From contig CAIKMJ010000026.1 in the NCBI GenBank assembly GCA_903828455.1, positions 1 through 64,000 of the forward strand: 64,000 nt of DNA. The letters run 5' to 3'. The DNA is from an uncultured Acidobacteriia bacterium (lineage in GTDB: Bacteria > Acidobacteriota > Terriglobia > Bryobacterales > Bryobacteraceae). The notes under the pieces were generated by a model, which was given only the letters and a program-made list of their open reading frames with translations, did not search any database and had not been told where the DNA came from. A program made the translations under genes and the position numbers. Positions 61,366-64,000 of this stretch are shown in pieces (the stretch's first letter is position 1; the number at the start of each line of letters is the position of its first letter).

Positions 61366-62709
61366 TTATGCCGGCGAACCGGAATCGGGCAGCGCGCGCA
61401 GTTGCTCCCGGTTCACGCTTTGCACGAATCTTTGCTGCTCGGCGGCTGTGGCATCGAACGTCACATCCCCGATCTCGATGCCGCCCGTCCGCATTCGCCC
61501 GCTGCGCACGTACTCGATCAGCTCCGCCGCCGTGCCATCGAACAACGGATGCGGCCTTGCCTTCCCGGTGTGCACCCCGCCACGCACCCCGCCACGGAGA
61601 AAATGCAACAGCGGATTCGCCGCCGCGGCAGCCCTCTCCTCCACGCTGCATCCGGCAAGATAAAACTCCGGCTCGAACATCCGGTGCGGCTTCCGCCCTT
61701 CCGCCGCTCCATGCGTCAGGTAGTGCTGCAGCGGGTCGATTCCCGCCGCCCGCACATCCGCGTTGCGCTCCAGATAGAACGCCGCATCGAACAGCGGCGC
61801 AATCTCCGCGCCTTGCCTGCGTCGCGCCAGCCAGCCGTCCTTCTTCGCCGCCGTCACCTGCGCCACCGTCACCTGCGCCGCCGCCACCTGCGCCTTCGCA
61901 ACCGCGCCCCGCTTCACGCGCTGCCGCAATTCATCGAGCTGCGCCGCGCCATCCGGCACCATATGGAACCGCCGCATCACTTCGGCCCGCGCCGCTTCCA
62001 GCAGTTCGTAGTCGAGCGCATTCATCTCCACCAGCCGCTCGAACACACCCGGCTCGCATTCGCCGCGCAGTCCGGCCATGCGCTCGGCCAGCGTGCTGTC
62101 GAGTCCTTTCGATACATTCACCGGCGGCAGAGCGCAGTCGAGCCCAGGAAACGCCGCCCGCAGAAAGTACTCGCCCGCTACTACGCTTGCATCGAACAGA
62201 TCGACGACGCCTGGAAACGACGCCTCTTCGATCCGCCGCTTTGCCACCGCCAGATCGGCCCGCGTCGGCTCATCCGAATCGCCCGCCTGGGCCAGAAGGT
62301 TCACCTGCACGTTCATCGCATGCAGCGCGTGTTCCGTCACCATGCCCCGAATGAATTCGCCCGGCGTCGCCCGGTTCGCGAGGTCGCTGATCGGATCGCC
62401 CGCCGCCGGCCGTTTGCGGAAGTAGTCGTACATTGACCGCACCCGGTCCACCGGATCGCGCAGAAAGCAGATGTCGAAGAACAGCGTGCCCGGCCTCAGC
62501 GGCAGCGGATGCCGGATCTGATGACTGGAAAACGCCTGCAGGCGCGGCTGCTCTTCGATCAGCGAGGCCACCTGGTCGGCGTCCACCGTGCCGCTCCGCT
62601 CGTCTGTGTCGTACAGGCAGAGGCGCTCGCCAAAGCTGCGGTCGAGCATCTCGATCACCGTCGAACCGGCGTTCTTCAGAATGTGGTAATGGAGGATGAC
62701 GAAGCGCAT
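61366..62709 (-). CDS. Sulfotransferase-like protein with glycan-associated C-terminal repeats
   Basis: The 447-residue protein has a sulfotransferase fold: 5'-phosphosulfate loop 'ILHYHILKNAGSTVIEMLDR' and the 3'-phosphate region 'FLRDPVDRVRSMYDYFRKRP'. The C-terminal part contains repeats seen in surface-glycan glycosyltransferases ('FDAAFYLERNADVRAAGIDP', 'LQHYLTHGAAEGRKPHRMFE', 'FEPEFYLAGCSVEERAAAAA'). A short tandem 'AKAQVAAAQVTVAQVTAAKK' joins the halves. It overlaps the upstream glycosyltransferase gene by 34 bases and is probably part of an exopolysaccharide cluster that extends beyond the window. Confidence 0.78.
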   Translation of the reverse strand: MRFVILHYHILKNAGSTVIEMLDRSFGERLCLYDTDERSGTVDADQVASLIEEQPRLQAFSSHQIRHPLPLRPGTLFFDICFLRDPVDRVRSMYDYFRKRPAAGDPISDLANRATPGEFIRGMVTEHALHAMNVQVNLLAQAGDSDEPTRADLAVAKRRIEEASFPGVVDLFDASVVAGEYFLRAAFPGLDCALPPVNVSKGLDSTLAERMAGLRGECEPGVFERLVEMNALDYELLEAARAEVMRRFHMVPDGAAQLDELRQRVKRGAVAKAQVAAAQVTVAQVTAAKKDGWLARRRQGAEIAPLFDAAFYLERNADVRAAGIDPLQHYLTHGAAEGRKPHRMFEPEFYLAGCSVEERAAAAANPLLHFLRGGVRGGVHTGKARPHPLFDGTAAELIEYVRSGRMRTGGIEIGDVTFDATAAEQQRFVQSVNREQLRALPDSGSPA

Positions 62710-64000
62710 TCCCGATATAGCTCAGCCTGCCGGGCCGCAATCGCGTCCCATCCGTATTCTCTCTCGGCGGTGCGGCGCGCGCTGCGTTCCAGCCGCCGCC
62801 GTTCGGCCGCGTCGTCGAACAGCCGGTTGATCGCCGCCGCCATCTCGCTGCCGGTCGAGGTAAGAACGAAGTCCTCGCCGGCCGTGAGGTCGAGCCCGTT
62901 GACGCCCGCCGCCGTGCTCACCACGGCCTTGCCCATCGCCATCGCCTCCAGTACTTTGATGTTGGTGCCGGCCGACGCAACCAGCGGCACCACGACAGCC
63001 GCGGCCCGTTCATACGCCGGCCGCACGTCGGAGACAAAGCCTTCGACCTCGATGCCCGGCTGCGCCAGATCAGGATGAACGCGGTCGCGATAGAAGTCCA
63101 GATAATACTCGTGCCGCGCGCCGCTGATCACGTGGAGCGTCGCGCCCGCGAGTGCCGGCCACACTTCGCGAAGGAAGAAGCCAAGCGCCATCAGGTTCGG
63201 CAGATGCGCGAAAGATCCGATGAACAGCACGCGGCGCGGCTCCGGTTCACGCAATGACGGGCGGAAGCGTTCGAGATCCACGCCGTTGGCCAGCGTCACC
63301 GGCTCGCCCCTGCTGCCTGTGACTGCCACCAGCCGCCGGTCCTTCTCCGACATGAGCACCACCCGGTCCACGCGCTGCCATGCGTCGTGTTCGAAGCGGC
63401 GCCACAGCGCCAGTTGGCGCCGCACTTCCCACGCTTCGCCGCCGGTGGCAGTCGTCAGCATCTGCTGATACAGATCGAGCGTGACGTCGTGCTCAATGAG
63501 CAGCGTGCGAGCCGGCGCGCAGTCCGCCGCGTACTGCGCCATCTGCGTGAACTCCAGTTGCGCCACCGCGGGCTGCCACTTGCGGACCGCGCCGCGCAGC
63601 GCGTCATGGAACGCCGGCGAATCGAACTCTTCCACCGTATCGGGCCGGCCGCGCGACGGGAGTTCGTGAGTGCCTTCGCGCCGCACCAGGATCACCTCGG
63701 CGCAGATCGCAAGCAACTCCGCGGGCGGCGCTGCGATCTCGTCGGTGAAACAGATCAGGATCAGATCGAATTCGCGCGCGGCGCGCAGCATCAGGTTGTA
63801 CATCCGCACAGCGCCGCCATGCGACAGCGGAAACGGCAGATAAGGGCTGGCCACGAGCACCCGCGGCCGTGCTGCTGCCGGTCGTCCAATAAACACGCTG
63901 ACAGCCGGCGCGGCCGGTGCCGGCGCGCTGACTTCAGCCGCGGGCCGCGCCGCGAACAACGCGCGCACGAAGTTGCCGGTGCGCCAGAGGCAGTGCCGCA
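62676..64000 (-). CDS. GT4-family glycosyltransferase, 5' end outside window
   Basis: The visible ~441 residues form a GT-B, GT4-type domain: 'RPRVLVASPYLPFPLSHGGA', 'TLANGVDLERFRPSLREPEP', 'RRVLFIGSFAHLPNLMALGF' and 'GTNIKVLEAMAMGKAVVSTA'. The reading frame stays open to the window edge with protein-like sequence ('LWRTGNFVRALFAARP'), so the real start lies beyond 64000 and the protein may be a multidomain glycosyltransferase. An Ala/Pro-rich linker precedes the domain. It overlaps the sulfotransferase gene by 34 bases. Confidence 0.88.
   Translation of the reverse strand, partial: RHCLWRTGNFVRALFAARPAAEVSAPAPAAPAVSVFIGRPAAARPRVLVASPYLPFPLSHGGAVRMYNLMLRAAREFDLILICFTDEIAAPPAELLAICAEVILVRREGTHELPSRGRPDTVEEFDSPAFHDALRGAVRKWQPAVAQLEFTQMAQYAADCAPARTLLIEHDVTLDLYQQMLTTATGGEAWEVRRQLALWRRFEHDAWQRVDRVVLMSEKDRRLVAVTGSRGEPVTLANGVDLERFRPSLREPEPRRVLFIGSFAHLPNLMALGFFLREVWPALAGATLHVISGARHEYYLDFYRDRVHPDLAQPGIEVEGFVSDVRPAYERAAAVVVPLVASAGTNIKVLEAMAMGKAVVSTAAGVNGLDLTAGEDFVLTSTGSEMAAAINRLFDDAAERRRLERSARRTAEREYGWDAIAARQAELYRECASSSSITTF

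Overview
The window looks like chromosomal DNA of an Acidobacteriota bacterium of the Bryobacterales/Solibacter type. The evidence is high GC content, frequent GTG and TTG starts, a long secreted protein with the Solibacter-type TIGR03437 domain (45838-47601), a PEP-CTERM protein, the 'AANRANAKKSTGPRT' family protein, several DinB-fold proteins and exported M16/M28/S9 peptidases. No phage, insertion sequence, CRISPR array, tRNA or rRNA was found. The species assignment is inference; the gene content is seen directly.

Layout. 0-8.5 kb: a CheX-like phosphatase, a GT4 glycosyltransferase, glyA, a VapBC-type toxin-antitoxin pair with its own palindrome, a decayed membrane-protein locus, two DinB proteins, an exported methyltransferase, an M28 peptidase and a frameshifted membrane gene. 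8.6-12.7 kb: the translation cluster rplM-rpsI-(terminator)-rpsB-(long hairpin)-tsf-pyrH-frr. 12.7-18.4 kb: a PilZ-like protein, thrB, manA, an aspartate-type aminotransferase, coaD and an ATP-grasp-like protein. 18.5-23.2 kb: a complete glycine cleavage operon (small secreted protein-gcvT-gcvH-gcvPA-gcvPB), then miaB. 24.6-26.6 kb: a nitric-oxide detoxification operon, with a truncated haemoglobin, a ferredoxin/FAD/NAD reductase and NsrR under a strong promoter that carries an NsrR-type operator. 26.6-34 kb: a bifunctional-nuclease family protein, an nSTAND-like protein without the P-loop lysine, and divergent M16 and S9 peptidases. 34-39.4 kb: a tightly overlapping run from a PadR regulator through membrane proteins to a flavoprotein, a BtuF-like protein and a DUF71 PP-loop protein, suggesting corrinoid salvage. 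39.4-45.6 kb: a porin, a candidate structured RNA, an MFS transporter, a HicB-like protein, ispG and a DUF2203 protein. 45.8-51.5 kb: the TIGR03437 protein, a PAS-GGDEF-EAL protein and a TalC-type transaldolase. 51.6-53.9 kb: a 20-bp tandem repeat, three tandem genes for tiny secreted lysine-rich proteins, and an HU-like gene overlapping an HU-like-TIR fusion gene. 54-57 kb: Tad-type pseudopilin genes and a PEP-CTERM protein. 57-64 kb: a membrane TPR protein, lpxD, a sulfotransferase-like protein and a glycosyltransferase cut by the window edge.

The most unusual loci are: (i) the triplicated 49-50-residue secreted lysine-rich proteins, each with a matching 5' leader hairpin and its own terminator; (ii) the HU / HU-TIR pair; (iii) the NsrR-haemoglobin-reductase operon with an apparently leaderless promoter; and (iv) a rod-shaped RNA candidate at about 41.2 kb ending in a T-tract. 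GC skew also reverses across the window independently of gene strand, which would fit a replication terminus region or an inversion.
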